From: JAADEM01 sp965371855
GTDB taxonomy: Bacteria; Bacteroidota; Bacteroidia; Bacteroidales; Marinilabiliaceae
Assembly: GCA_965371855.1 (NCBI GenBank)
Contig: CBDUZZ010000007.1
Span: 15,463-79,462 of the forward strand
DNA length: 64,000 bases
Direction of reading: 5' to 3'
Shown: positions 26,019 to 34,115 of the stretch, in pieces
Numbering within the stretch: position 1 is the first letter of the stretch
Layout of the letters: every line of letters begins with the position of its first letter
The notes under the pieces: generated by a model
The model's database searches: none
What the model saw: the letters and a program-made list of their open reading frames with translations, nothing else
Told to the model about the DNA's origin: nothing
Translations under genes and position numbers: made by a program

Positions 26019-26092
26019 GGGGGATTAGCTCAGTTGGCTAGAGCGTTTGACTGGCAGTCAAGAGGTCAAGGGTTCGATTCCCTTATTCTCCA
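26019..26092 (+). tRNA. tRNA-Ala (anticodon GGC)
   Basis: A 74-base cloverleaf. The acceptor arm GGGGGAT pairs with ATTCTCC and contains a G-T pair at 3-70, the alanine identity element. The D arm is GCTC...GAGC, the anticodon loop CTGGCAG gives GGC at 34-36, and the T arm contains GGTTCGATTCC. The discriminator base is A and CCA is not encoded. It has its own promoter and borders the cassette-like array that starts about 220 bases downstream. Confidence 0.97.
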
Positions 26093-26103
26093 CTCTGATT
26101 ATT

Positions 26104-26142
26104 AAGCAGTTATATTGATAAAAAATGTGGCTGCTTTTTTTT
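26104..26142 (+). terminator. Possible terminator after tRNA-Ala
   Basis: AAGCAG at 26104-26109 can pair with CTGCTT at 26131-26136, followed by a run of T residues to 26142. The loop is large (about 21 bases) and the stem short, so this is a weak call, supported mostly by position. Beyond it, to 26310, I see no gene. Confidence 0.4.
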
Positions 26143-26310
26143 GTACCAACAAATGCACCTACAAATGAAGAGTTAACGGGTTATTTCCTCATCTTTAAGC
26201 GTTGTAGATGAGTGTGTTTTTTTAATGCTTTTCAATGGGGAAGCTATTTAAATGTTTGTTTCTAAATTAGGCACCTAATTATTGTCTATTATCATTTTCA
26301 ATTCAATTAA

Positions 26311-26437
26311 GCACAACGGTTCGTATAAGAATAGTAGCCGACTGTGTTGCACTCACTTGTCAAGTTACAAGAAAGTTGAAGCGAGTTACAACCCTTAAAA
26401 ACACTACTATCTCGGCTATTATTTTTAATTGTTAGGC
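26311..26437 (-). repeat. attC-like imperfect palindrome 1
   Basis: The sequence begins GCACAACGGTTCGTATAAG and ends TTTTTAATTGTTAGGC on the plus strand. The arms pair through GTAGCCGA/TCGGCTAT and continue inward (GTTGCACTC against GAGTTACAAC), so nearly the whole 127 bases can form one bulged hairpin. Read in the direction of the neighbouring minus-strand genes it starts with GCCTAAC, an exact match to the integron R'' core RYYYAAC; the other end, GTTGTGC, is one base off GTTRRRY. The left arm is almost identical to that of palindrome 2. Confidence 0.6.
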
Positions 26438-26445
26438 ACTGGGCT

Positions 26446-26634
26446 TTAGTTCTTAGATATTAATTGTTTACCAGCATATGTACCATAATCTTTTCCAGAA
26501 ACTTTTCCTTCTTTATAATAATCACAAAGCATTTTTAAAGCTGTTTCAATATCATTCTTTTCTTCAATTAAAATCCTTCCGTTATTAGTCTTTAAAGTTT
26601 CGCCATAAGTTTCAGCAACCTCTTTCATTCTCAA
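26446..26634 (-). CDS. Small unknown protein, probably 5'-truncated
   Basis: A 62-residue frame from a TTG at 26634. It contains GRILIEEKNDIETALKMLCD, then YYKEGKVSGKDYGTYAG, and has no recognised domain. The same frame stays open a further 23 codons upstream to 26703 (including FHNKLDEIRNNWPQLR) without an ATG before a stop, which looks like coding sequence that has lost its start. Its stop lies 15 bases from the GTTAGGC end of palindrome 1, as for the other genes of the array. Possibly the remains of a cassette gene whose beginning was deleted. Confidence 0.4.
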   Translation of the reverse strand: MRMKEVAETYGETLKTNNGRILIEEKNDIETALKMLCDYYKEGKVSGKDYGTYAGKQLISKN

Positions 26635-26764
26635 TTGTGGCCAGTTATTCCTTATTTCATCTAATTTATTATGAAATTTCCATAATACTGTCTCAGTATT
26701 CTCTTACCTGTTATTTTAGAGTACTTGATTTAATCCAGCCAAAATTATTGTCTAGATAAATTGG

Positions 26765-27343
26765 TTATTTCTTTTCAAATCCCATTATTTCTCTAATATA
26801 ATTCGCATTTTCCTTTGTCGTTAACATTTCTAATAAAAGCATTGCTACGTTAACTGCTGTTGAAGGATTCCAAGAGGTTATAATTTTGTCTTCAATCACA
26901 ATTGGTTCATTGATAACATTAACATCAAATGCTTTTAGTCTATCATGTCGTGTTGTATATGTTGTCCCTTTTTTACCCTTTAAAATACCACTTTTTCCTA
27001 GCGGTAAAGCTGCAACGCATATTGTTGCAATAATTTTATTTTGCTTTTCAAATTCTCGAATCAAATACAGAAATCTTTCGTCATATGCATCTTCATAAAA
27101 TCCAAATTCTTCGAAACCTCCAGGAACAGCTAATGCATCAAAATCATTGACATTAATCTCATCTATTAAATAATCCACACTGATTTTATGATTAAATGCA
27201 CTTTTAACTTCCCTTTTAAAAGCGCAGGTAAACAATTTAGTTGAACCATCGCCATCCACAAGATTCCATCCAATTACGTCAATGAAAACGCTTGCTTCAA
27301 ATATTTCAAATCCTCCTGCTAAAAACAATAATACTTTTTTCAT
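26765..27343 (-). CDS. DJ-1/PfpI family protein
   Basis: A 192-residue protein of the class I glutamine amidotransferase-like fold: MKKVLLFLAGGFEIFEASVF start, DALAVPGGFEEFGFYED (about 70-86) and the nucleophile-elbow cysteine in IATICVAALPLGKSGIL (about residue 105). Members include glyoxalases, deglycases and chaperone-like proteins, and the specific activity is not predictable here. It belongs to the minus-strand array, with palindrome 2 about 43 bases upstream of its start. No palindrome follows its stop directly; a truncated gene does. Confidence 0.87.
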   Translation of the reverse strand: MKKVLLFLAGGFEIFEASVFIDVIGWNLVDGDGSTKLFTCAFKREVKSAFNHKISVDYLIDEINVNDFDALAVPGGFEEFGFYEDAYDERFLYLIREFEKQNKIIATICVAALPLGKSGILKGKKGTTYTTRHDRLKAFDVNVINEPIVIEDKIITSWNPSTAVNVAMLLLEMLTTKENANYIREIMGFEKK

Positions 27344-27385
27344 TTTCTATTAAATTAAAATTTTACAGTAATCGAATGTTTTATT

Positions 27386-27520
27386 GTACACAACGGTTGG
27401 TATAAGAATAGTAGCCGATTACGGAACACTTCACTTTCAATTTACGATGAAGTTGAAGTGGGCTAAAACCATTGAATTTACGACTATATCGGTCATTATT
27501 TTTATACCGATGTTGTGTGC
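27386..27520 (-). repeat. attC-like imperfect palindrome 2
   Basis: The left arm starts GTACACAACGGTTGGTATAA and the right arm ends TTTATACCGATGTTGTGTGC. Outer (CACAAC/GTTGTG), middle (GGTATAA/TTATACC) and inner (CACTTCA/TGAAGTG) segments pair with bulges. The total length of 135 bases falls within the attC range. The left arm matches palindrome 1 at nearly every position over 30 bases. It begins 8 bases past the stop of the aspartic protease gene. Confidence 0.65.
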
Positions 27521-27528
27521 CGTATATT

Positions 27529-28710
27529 CTATTTTACGATTTCAAAAGACTTGTCCCTTCCATCAATAAGTAATTTTATTTTCTCACTTTTTAAAGTACT
27601 AGCTCTAAATGACAAAGCATCACAAATATTCATCTCTGAAAGTTTCTTTCCATTTATACTAATTATTTTAGAACCAAGCTTTATATTATGCTTTTTCAAT
27701 GGTGAATTATCCCATAACTCGGTAATGATACCTTGAGCATTAAACCAAAATCCAAATTCGGAATTTTGCACATCACTTTTCTTTGTAACGTAATATTGCT
27801 TTTCTTTCCAATCAATTGTTAAATCCATAACCTCTAAAATTTTAGAACCTACACTTGAGCCCTCATCATTTGAAATGTAGCATTCAAAATTATTACAAGT
27901 AACACTTCCGATATCTAATATTTTTATTAAAGCTTTTTCTTTATTTTCATTTACAATTTCTTGACTATAGGCTGTCATATGACTATTTCCCACACCTTTT
28001 ATAAGTTTTGGTTTTATGGTGAAAGCCATATTTGCGATATCAAAAGATGATTTACCCCAATGAATAAAATCACCAAGCCCCGAATCAAATAACATCTCCT
28101 CTACTAAAATGTCATTTCCAAAATGCAACTTTGTCCCAAGAATTGGGTTATATCTCTTTGTAAGATTTAAATCAGAACCGTCAGATGATAAATTTAATCT
28201 GTCAATATTATCTGTCAATATGATAGATTTATTTGTGAATTTACACACACCATTCTTAAATATATCTGTTCCAATTATACCACTCAAATGATTACAGCTT
28301 GCAAAATTTCCATAAACTGAGAAGTCATTTATTGTAGCAAAAACATTTTCATAGATTATGTTTCCGATTGAAACTTGCGGCACAGTCGTATAATATTCAG
28401 ATTCGGAAATGCCTGATGCATCTGTCAATTTATCCGTGTAAACAGTATCAAGTTTTAATTCATTAGCAATTTCTTTTGAAATAGCGGAAGGAGAGCCAGT
28501 GTCTAACAGGAAGTTGTATTTTTTCTTGTTAATAACAACTTCCACAAATAAATATCCACTTTCATTTTTAATAGGGATTTCTGCATAGAACGTTTTTTCC
28601 GTTGGCTTACAGGATTTAATGAATTTTTTTGCACTCTGTCCAAAAACACTTGAATTAACAAGTATAATTAAGCAGATTACTAAACTTTGTTTAAATTCTA
28701 ATCTTTTCAT
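27529..28710 (-). CDS. Exported retropepsin-like aspartic protease with PDZ domain
   Basis: A 393-residue protein with a signal peptide (LVICLIILVNSSVFGQ). The first catalytic motif is FLLDTGSPSAIS (about 66-77) and the second half carries MLFDSGLGDF (about 206-215), so both aspartate lobes of a single-chain pepsin-like fold seem present. The C-terminal PDZ domain (about 320-393) includes IITELWDNSPLKKHNIKLGS and ISINGKKL. Such proteins are common but poorly characterised periplasmic or surface proteases in Bacteroidota. It forms one unit of the palindrome-separated array. Confidence 0.83.
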   Translation of the reverse strand: MKRLEFKQSLVICLIILVNSSVFGQSAKKFIKSCKPTEKTFYAEIPIKNESGYLFVEVVINKKKYNFLLDTGSPSAISKEIANELKLDTVYTDKLTDASGISESEYYTTVPQVSIGNIIYENVFATINDFSVYGNFASCNHLSGIIGTDIFKNGVCKFTNKSIILTDNIDRLNLSSDGSDLNLTKRYNPILGTKLHFGNDILVEEMLFDSGLGDFIHWGKSSFDIANMAFTIKPKLIKGVGNSHMTAYSQEIVNENKEKALIKILDIGSVTCNNFECYISNDEGSSVGSKILEVMDLTIDWKEKQYYVTKKSDVQNSEFGFWFNAQGIITELWDNSPLKKHNIKLGSKIISINGKKLSEMNICDALSFRASTLKSEKIKLLIDGRDKSFEIVK

Positions 28711-28742
28711 TTTACTAATTTATTTAATATTCTATTGCTATG

Positions 28743-28877
28743 GCACACAACGGTTTGAATATGGCGCGTTTGGCATTTCAATGCTCCAACTTTTCAATTT
28801 ACTAATATGTTTATTTGTTGCTATCATCTTCCTTATTAACACTATCTGCCAAATGCACTATATTTTTTGTTGTGCGT
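28743..28877 (-). repeat. attC-like imperfect palindrome 3
   Basis: Left arm GCACACAACGG...TTTGGCA and right arm TGCCAAA...TTGTTGTGCGT pair through CACAAC/GTTGTG and TTTGGCA/TGCCAAA, with a mismatched spacer and a variable centre. The length (135) equals that of palindrome 2, although the inner sequence differs, as in attC sites of different cassettes. It starts 7 bases past the stop of the DUF6544-like gene. Confidence 0.62.
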
Positions 28878-28884
28878 TCGTGCT

Positions 28885-29679
28885 TTATTCCATTACGTTA
28901 TATTCGATATTTGAAATTGTTCCTTTAAAATATTCAAAGTCTCCGTCCTTTAAATGCCAAATGACCTTTAGCTTACTTGGAAATTTCATCCCATCTTTTT
29001 CAACATAATTATCTATCACAATTGACCAGGGGATGTTTTTATATGTTCCATCTTTTTCTGCAAAATATCTGTTTCCTGTGTAAAAACTATTCATTTCTCC
29101 TTTATCAGAAAAATTAAAAGTACCAACTACAGTAATGTCATTATATGTTAATGTTGCTTTAGCATTATTATTATCAACAGTTTCCCATTTTATATAATCT
29201 TGTAATGCGTAGGTTGGAATAATAGATATCTCAGATAAAATTGTAACTAAGCCAGATTTGTCCATCTCAACACCTTTGGCATCTGCTATTGTAAATAAAT
29301 TTAAGAGCTTAATAAGCATATTTCCTTTACCATTTTGGTACTTATCACGTGCTTCAAAAGGGAAGATTCCTAATATTTTGTTTTGCAGATAAACAATTCT
29401 CGTTGGTTCAGACACCGAATTATATTGAAGGCAGCCCAGTCGCATCCATTTTTTATTTTGTGCTGTTTTAAAATCAATATCTTTCCATTCTGTTTTTGCA
29501 TTAACCATTTTCACTTTACCTATATAACCACAATATCTAAAATATCTCTGAACAGGTTTTGGTAAATTCAAAATGTCTTTTTCTCTTATGATGTCTTTTG
29601 GATAATCAGAAGTGTTTACTATATCAGTCTTAATTTCTGATAAATAAAGATTTTTAAGTGAATTGGCGGTTTTTTTCAT
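28885..29679 (-). CDS. DUF6544-like protein of unknown function
   Basis: A 264-residue protein. It has the segment LPKPVQRYFRYCGYIGKVKM (about 34-53), typical of a DUF6544/DUF6920-type family; I am not sure which of these names applies. Later motifs include LGCLQYNSVSEPTRIVYLQN and IPWSIVIDNYVEKDGMKFPS. No signal peptide or catalytic site is evident. It follows the flavodoxin gene after an 11-base gap, so the two probably form one transcript and one cassette. Confidence 0.65.
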   Translation of the reverse strand: MKKTANSLKNLYLSEIKTDIVNTSDYPKDIIREKDILNLPKPVQRYFRYCGYIGKVKMVNAKTEWKDIDFKTAQNKKWMRLGCLQYNSVSEPTRIVYLQNKILGIFPFEARDKYQNGKGNMLIKLLNLFTIADAKGVEMDKSGLVTILSEISIIPTYALQDYIKWETVDNNNAKATLTYNDITVVGTFNFSDKGEMNSFYTGNRYFAEKDGTYKNIPWSIVIDNYVEKDGMKFPSKLKVIWHLKDGDFEYFKGTISNIEYNVME

Positions 29680-29690
29680 AATTACTCCTA

Positions 29691-30176
29691 TTATTTCTTA
29701 TTCTCGAATTCACTTACAAACCTTACAATTCCATTATTGTCAATCTCTGATATGCTTTCCTTAGAACCCGAAATTTTCTTGACAAGAATTCTCTCAAAAA
29801 AATTCATCTTATCTAAATTATATTCATAACCCAATAGTGCTGTACTTGATGCATGTCTGCGAAGGTCTTCTGAAAACGCATTCTCAAATTGCTCAATTGA
29901 CTTTTTACCAGTCTCCATGCAACACAGAAACAATCCCAATGTTTTTTTCAAAAGGGTGCTATTGTTCGACTTGCAGAATATTTTTGTTTTTTTATGTACA
30001 GAAGCCATGTGAATTGAGCCTCCGATTATTATTCTATCAAAAGTCTCAATATCTATAATTTTTTCTTTGCTTAGATTTACAAATTCTGTTTTACCCGAAT
30101 TGAGCTTGTCAGCAATTATCCTTGCTACTTTCTCAGTAGTTCCATGTTTAGATATGTAAATAATTACTGTTTTCAT
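29691..30176 (-). CDS. Flavodoxin-domain protein (HemG-like)
   Basis: A 161-residue protein starting MKTVIIYISKHGTTEKVARI, the FMN phosphate-binding loop of flavodoxins. It continues with FDRIIIGGSIHMASVHKK and FLCCMETGKK as in menaquinone-dependent protoporphyrinogen oxidase (HemG/PgoX-like) proteins. An alternative start six codons upstream (MRNAEE) is less likely. Members may oxidise protoporphyrinogen or be general flavoproteins, and no other haem gene is nearby. It is co-directional with the DUF6544-like gene. Confidence 0.8.
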   Translation of the reverse strand: MKTVIIYISKHGTTEKVARIIADKLNSGKTEFVNLSKEKIIDIETFDRIIIGGSIHMASVHKKTKIFCKSNNSTLLKKTLGLFLCCMETGKKSIEQFENAFSEDLRRHASSTALLGYEYNLDKMNFFERILVKKISGSKESISEIDNNGIVRFVSEFENKK

Positions 30177-30190
30177 TTCTTCTGCATTAC

Positions 30191-30270
30191 GCACAACTAC
30201 TTGCTAAACGCAACCCAATTCCATTTATTTATTCTTTGTGCTTCATAATGAAATATAGCGATTAGCTAAG
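30191..30270 (-). repeat. Degenerate attC-like palindrome 4 (remnant)
   Basis: The segment starts GCACAAC as in palindromes 1-3, and CTTGCTAAACGC can pair with GCGATTAGCTAAG at its far end. The matching outer GTTGTG arm is missing, so this looks like a decayed or truncated site. It lies 14 bases before the flavodoxin start, where the site of a further upstream cassette would be expected. From here to 30560 I see only AT-rich sequence. Confidence 0.35.
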
Positions 30271-30563
30271 GAATAAAGATATATAATTTCCCCTACTTAT
30301 TGCAAATTTATAATTTAATTAAGTCTCCCAGGCTTGTAATATCTTAAGTATAAAAAGAATAGTAGTTTTCATTGATATTCAGAGTAATTCCCTTATCCAA
30401 CAAAATCACTCTTACTCATTTCTTTACCTATTTAAGTCAGTATAGAACCAAGATAATTATTAGTAGAGTAAACAACGAATAAAAAATAATTTATTTTTAC
30501 TGTGCTAAACTGTTCAATATGTGACTGTTCGACTTCCTATCTAAAAATAATTCAAAAATAATA

Positions 30564-30584
30564 GTACTTTGTCTTGCATAGTAC
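30564..30584. promoter_or_regulatory. Operator GTACT-N11-AGTAC of the padR-pspC operon
   Basis: A 21-base interrupted palindrome with half-sites GTACTTTG and CATAGTAC. It overlaps the expected -33 region of the promoter whose -7 box is at 30598, so binding there would block transcription. The same spacing and nearly the same bases occur at 53645-53665 and 54618-54638. The PadR protein encoded downstream is the likely binder. Confidence 0.65.
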
Positions 30585-30597
30585 CTAACAATGACCG

Positions 30598-30605
30598 TAT
30601 ATTTG
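30598..30605 (+). promoter_or_regulatory. -7 box of the padR-pspC operon
   Basis: TATATTTG matches the Bacteroidota -7 consensus exactly. A TTG at 30574-30576, 21 bases upstream, can serve as the -33 box and lies inside the GTACT-N11-AGTAC operator. The leader to the ATG at 30663 is about 50 bases. Confidence 0.65.
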
Positions 30606-30662
30606 CAAAACATACTTCTAAGCTAAAGATAGTATTGTATGAAATTAAAAGAGAGAAATGCT

Positions 30663-31001
30663 ATGAATGTAGAAAATGCAAAAGCACAAATGCGAAAGGG
30701 GGTACTTGAGTATTGTATCCTTTCCGTATTGTCAACAAAAGATGCGTATGCATCGGATGTAATCAATAAGTTAAAAGATGCAAAGATGATAGTAGTGGAG
30801 GGAACATTGTATCCATTGCTTACCCGGCTTAAGAATGCCGGATTGTTGAGTTACCGTTGGGAAGAATCGACTCAGGGGCCACCACGTAAATACTATGCCT
30901 TAACAGAAATTGGCAAAGAATTTTTAAAGGAGCTGGATTCTTCATGGAACGAGCTTGTTCTTGCTGTTGAAACAATTGACCAAACCCATAATCAAGATTA
31001 A
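30663..31001 (+). CDS. PadR family transcriptional regulator
   Basis: A 112-residue winged-helix protein from the ATG of MNVENAKAQMRKG. The core MRKGVLEYCILSVLSTKDAY, then VVEGTLYPLLTRLKNAGLL and GPPRKYYALTEIGKEFL are textbook PadR. The C-terminal dimer helix is short (subfamily 2). It overlaps no gene and is followed after 2 bases by a PspC gene, forming an operon padR-pspC-pspC-DUF4252. Autoregulation through the operator at 30564 is likely. Confidence 0.93.
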   Translation: MNVENAKAQMRKGVLEYCILSVLSTKDAYASDVINKLKDAKMIVVEGTLYPLLTRLKNAGLLSYRWEESTQGPPRKYYALTEIGKEFLKELDSSWNELVLAVETIDQTHNQD

Positions 31002-31003
31002 TA

Positions 31004-31984
31004 ATGAAAAAAACAGTATCAATAAATTTAAACGGATTGGTTTTCTACATTGATGAGGATGCCTATCTACGTCTACAAACATACCTTGATAAGATCGAGA
31101 AATGGTTTGCAGGCAAAGATGGCGCAACTGAGATTATTTCAGATATAGAAAACCGTATTGCGGAACTTTTTGAGGAAAAAGTAAAGCCGGGTGCCGGAGT
31201 TGTAACTAAGGTTCTGGTAGAAGAGGTTATTGAAATTATGGGCGAACCTGAAGAATTTGATGATGATTTTTCAGAGAAAGAGGAGAGCACCACTTTTTCA
31301 TCAGGCAGTTCGTACAGACCTCCAAAAAGATTGTACCGTGATATTGACGACCGGGTTTTCGGAGGCATCTGTTCCGGTATTGCTGCTTATTTTAATATAG
31401 ATACGGTATTAGTACGTGTAATATTTGCAATCCTTCCTTTTGTGAGTGTAGGTGTTATAATTCCAATTTATATAGTTCTTTGGATTGCTCTGCCACCGGC
31501 AATAACCACAGTCCAAAAATTGCAAATGAAAGGTGAACCTATAAACATCTCAAACATCGAGAAATCAATTAAAGATGAATATGAAGATGTGAAAAACAGG
31601 TTTGGAAAAATTAAAGATACTGAGACATACAAAAAAGGAAAGAATTTTTTCCAGAGAATGAACAAAGGAGACAAAACGGTCCTTATTATTGTATTTGCTA
31701 TTCTTGGAGCTGCATTGTTGTTTGGACACGGCAATCCTCTTGTTGACTTTCGTTACGCAGTAACATCTTTGCCGGAGTTAGTACATTTTCATAATCCGGG
31801 TTTTGCTTTGTCTCACATTTTTTTTCCCGGTATAATACCGGTAATTCTGATACTTGTAGTTATTGCACTTTTAATAAAACCATTACTTAAGGTTATTCTT
31901 TATGTTATTGCTATTTTACTTGTCGGAACATTGGCAATTAAATTACTTTTTTGGTTGCTTGGCACTGTAACTTTTATTTTATAA
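31004..31984 (+). CDS. PspC domain membrane protein
   Basis: A 326-residue protein. The N-terminal 100 residues (SINLNGLVFYIDEDAYLRLQ, DIENRIAELF) form the small domain typical of Bacteroidota PspC proteins. The PspC domain (about 105-165) has RLYRDIDDRVFGGICSGIAA and a membrane segment. The C-terminal part has further membrane helices. Phage-shock-C-like proteins sense envelope stress. It is paralogous to the next gene, 10 bases downstream, and both belong to the PadR operon. Confidence 0.9.
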   Translation: MKKTVSINLNGLVFYIDEDAYLRLQTYLDKIEKWFAGKDGATEIISDIENRIAELFEEKVKPGAGVVTKVLVEEVIEIMGEPEEFDDDFSEKEESTTFSSGSSYRPPKRLYRDIDDRVFGGICSGIAAYFNIDTVLVRVIFAILPFVSVGVIIPIYIVLWIALPPAITTVQKLQMKGEPINISNIEKSIKDEYEDVKNRFGKIKDTETYKKGKNFFQRMNKGDKTVLIIVFAILGAALLFGHGNPLVDFRYAVTSLPELVHFHNPGFALSHIFFPGIIPVILILVVIALLIKPLLKVILYVIAILLVGTLAIKLLFWLLGTVTFIL

Positions 31985-31994
31985 AACAGATATT

Positions 31995-33557
31995 ATGAAT
32001 AAGACAATAAATATAAATCTAGGAGGATTTGCATTTCAGATTGAAGAAGATGCTTACAATCGTTTACAATCTTATCTGCAAAAAATAGAGATCAAACTAG
32101 GGGCAGGCGAAGAAACAACTGAAATTATTGAAGATATTGAATTCCGTATTGCAGAACTGTTTAAAGCTGACGAAAAAACTAAAGAGGGAGTAATAACGTT
32201 AGACACTGTTCAGGAAATAATTAAGCTGGTTGGAGAACCTGAAGATATCATTTCTGATGAAAATGATGAGACTGAAAAACAGACCCAACCACCACCACAA
32301 TCAGGATATGGCTATTCAAGAAAAAGCCTGTTCCGGGATGTAGACCGAACAATATTTGGCGGTGTTTGTAGCGGATTGGCTCGGTATATTAATATCGATC
32401 CGGTAATACTACGATTACTTTTTGTTGTAGCAGTTTATTTTTGGCCTCCCGTTATACTTGTTTACATTGTTTTATGGATAGCAATGCCTATACCTCGTAC
32501 TCCGGCGCAATGGTTTGAGATGAAAGGTGGTTCAGACTATTATAACCCAACGGGGAGAGATGGAAAAAAGGAATATAGCAGGAGTGTTAATCCTCAAAGT
32601 ACAAGAACCACATATCAAAGTGGTTATTACAGAAGAGATATAGTTGCTAACGGATTGAGAAATTCAGGTGACGTGATAAGTGTGATAATCGGCTTGTTTT
32701 TATCTGTCATAAGTTTTATATTATTAATTTCATTGGTTGTCTTTCTGCTATTTCAAAATAGTTCTTTGGGAGTAATTCTGACAGAAAGTCGTTTTATTTA
32801 TGAATTGCCTCACCGGTTATTATTACCTTCGGATATATCTTTATTCTCACTCTCCATTGGTGCATTAGTAGGTATTCCTTTGTTGGCAATATTCTATCTC
32901 GGGTTAAAACTTATTTTCAAATTCCACTCTAAAAGTGTGGCTTTGCTGCTAATAACTTTAGGTCTGTGGTTTGCCGGAATAGCACTTTTCTTTTATCAAA
33001 CTATAGACGTAGTAAAAAGTTATAAAGAATCGGCAGATGTCGTTATAGAAAATGAATTGCAGGAGGTAACGGCCGATACACTATACATTAATACAATGAA
33101 ATACTCCCGTGCATTTAGATATGATGATTTTATTATGGATTTGGGAAATATTGATCTTTCTGTTTCGAAAGACGGACAACTTATTATTGAAGGAAAACCA
33201 AATATCATCATCACTCATGGCGAACAACTGAAGCTCTTTATTACCAAGAAAGCCCGGGGTTTGAATCAGAATGATGCTGAAAGAAATGCTGAATACACAG
33301 AATATTTTTGGCAACAACAAGACTCAGTATTACTTCTCGACAGGTACTTTACATTGGGAGATCAGGCTCTGATAAGAAATCAGGAGGTAACCATTACATT
33401 ACAAATACCGCGAAACATGAATGTTAAGATAAGCCCGGAATTAGAGAGTTTAATTACAACCAAAGATCTAAGTACTGACGTTTTAGTCTTGTCTCAAGCC
33501 ACTCTTCCGATTAGATACTACGATTATAATTTTAATTTCATTAATAGAAACCTATAG
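31995..33557 (+). CDS. PspC domain membrane protein, longer paralogue
   Basis: A 520-residue protein with the same N-terminal domain and PspC domain (SLFRDVDRTIFGGVCSGLAR, about 110-129) as its neighbour, then several hydrophobic helices (about 230-350) and a long extracytoplasmic region. That region (about 370-520) contains repeated strands and ends RYYDYNFNFINRNL. It is read from a start 10 bases after the previous stop and followed by a DUF4252 gene after 2 bases, so translation is tightly linked. It probably acts with the first PspC protein in envelope-stress signalling. Confidence 0.88.
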   Translation: MNKTININLGGFAFQIEEDAYNRLQSYLQKIEIKLGAGEETTEIIEDIEFRIAELFKADEKTKEGVITLDTVQEIIKLVGEPEDIISDENDETEKQTQPPPQSGYGYSRKSLFRDVDRTIFGGVCSGLARYINIDPVILRLLFVVAVYFWPPVILVYIVLWIAMPIPRTPAQWFEMKGGSDYYNPTGRDGKKEYSRSVNPQSTRTTYQSGYYRRDIVANGLRNSGDVISVIIGLFLSVISFILLISLVVFLLFQNSSLGVILTESRFIYELPHRLLLPSDISLFSLSIGALVGIPLLAIFYLGLKLIFKFHSKSVALLLITLGLWFAGIALFFYQTIDVVKSYKESADVVIENELQEVTADTLYINTMKYSRAFRYDDFIMDLGNIDLSVSKDGQLIIEGKPNIIITHGEQLKLFITKKARGLNQNDAERNAEYTEYFWQQQDSVLLLDRYFTLGDQALIRNQEVTITLQIPRNMNVKISPELESLITTKDLSTDVLVLSQATLPIRYYDYNFNFINRNL

Positions 33558-33559
33558 CC

Positions 33560-34057
33560 ATGAATAAAGTATATCTTTTTGTATTGATTTATATCTCAGG
33601 AATATCCCTTTTTGCTCAAGGCAGTCCTTCTGACAAACTGTTTGAAAAGATGGCATTGAAAAAAGGAGTTACGATGCTCTCTTTTTCAAAACAGATGCTT
33701 GATGCTGTAAATCTTAATTTTGATGATGATGAAACCGGATCAGAAAATAATATCACAGGAGACCTTAATGAGGTAAAGCTCATAATTTACAGTGCTCCTG
33801 ATGATGATGCAGCAATAGATTTCCGCAAGGAGACATTAAAGTACCTGCCCAAAAGCAAATACAAAGAAGTCGATGCAGATGACTATGATGGAGATGATGA
33901 AGATGTAGATGTCATGGTACTACGCAGTGGTCGTAAAATTAAGGAGTGTCATATCATTTTCCAAGGAGAAGAAAACGGTGTATTACTCTCGTTCTTCGGC
34001 AATTTTAAAATTGAAGACGTAAAAGAGCTGGCTGATAAAGTTGATAACTATAAATAG
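33560..34057 (+). CDS. DUF4252 family exported protein
   Basis: A 165-residue protein with a signal peptide (YLFVLIYISGISLFAQG) and a DUF4252 body: LFEKMALKKGVTMLSFSKQML and, near the end, LLSFFGNFKIEDVKELAD. An acidic insert, DADDYDGDDEDVD, lies in the middle. DUF4252 proteins are frequent neighbours of ECF sigma genes in Bacteroidota and may be periplasmic stress proteins, but have no known activity. It is the last gene of the PadR operon. Confidence 0.85.
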   Translation: MNKVYLFVLIYISGISLFAQGSPSDKLFEKMALKKGVTMLSFSKQMLDAVNLNFDDDETGSENNITGDLNEVKLIIYSAPDDDAAIDFRKETLKYLPKSKYKEVDADDYDGDDEDVDVMVLRSGRKIKECHIIFQGEENGVLLSFFGNFKIEDVKELADKVDNYK

Positions 34058-34115
34058 ATGATGTGATGATTGGGTGAGGTGATGATTTGGTGAGGTGGTG
34101 ATGTGATGATGATGC
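34057..34115. repeat. Low-complexity GATG/GGTGA repeat tract
   Basis: Imperfect copies of GATGTGATGAT and TTGGTGAGGT alternate over about 60 bases just after the DUF4252 stop. The tract is G-rich and T-rich on the plus strand, with almost no C. It may be replication-slippage sequence. The rest of the gap to 34262 holds no recognisable gene. Confidence 0.55.

Noticed and set aside
26093..26310. Possible integrase remnant next to tRNA-Ala
   Set aside because: A short stretch reads VPTNAPTNEEL in one frame but shows no catalytic motif, and no tRNA repeat marks an island border.
34057..34115. CRISPR or ordered direct-repeat array
   Set aside because: The units are short, variable and without spacers; this is low-complexity sequence.
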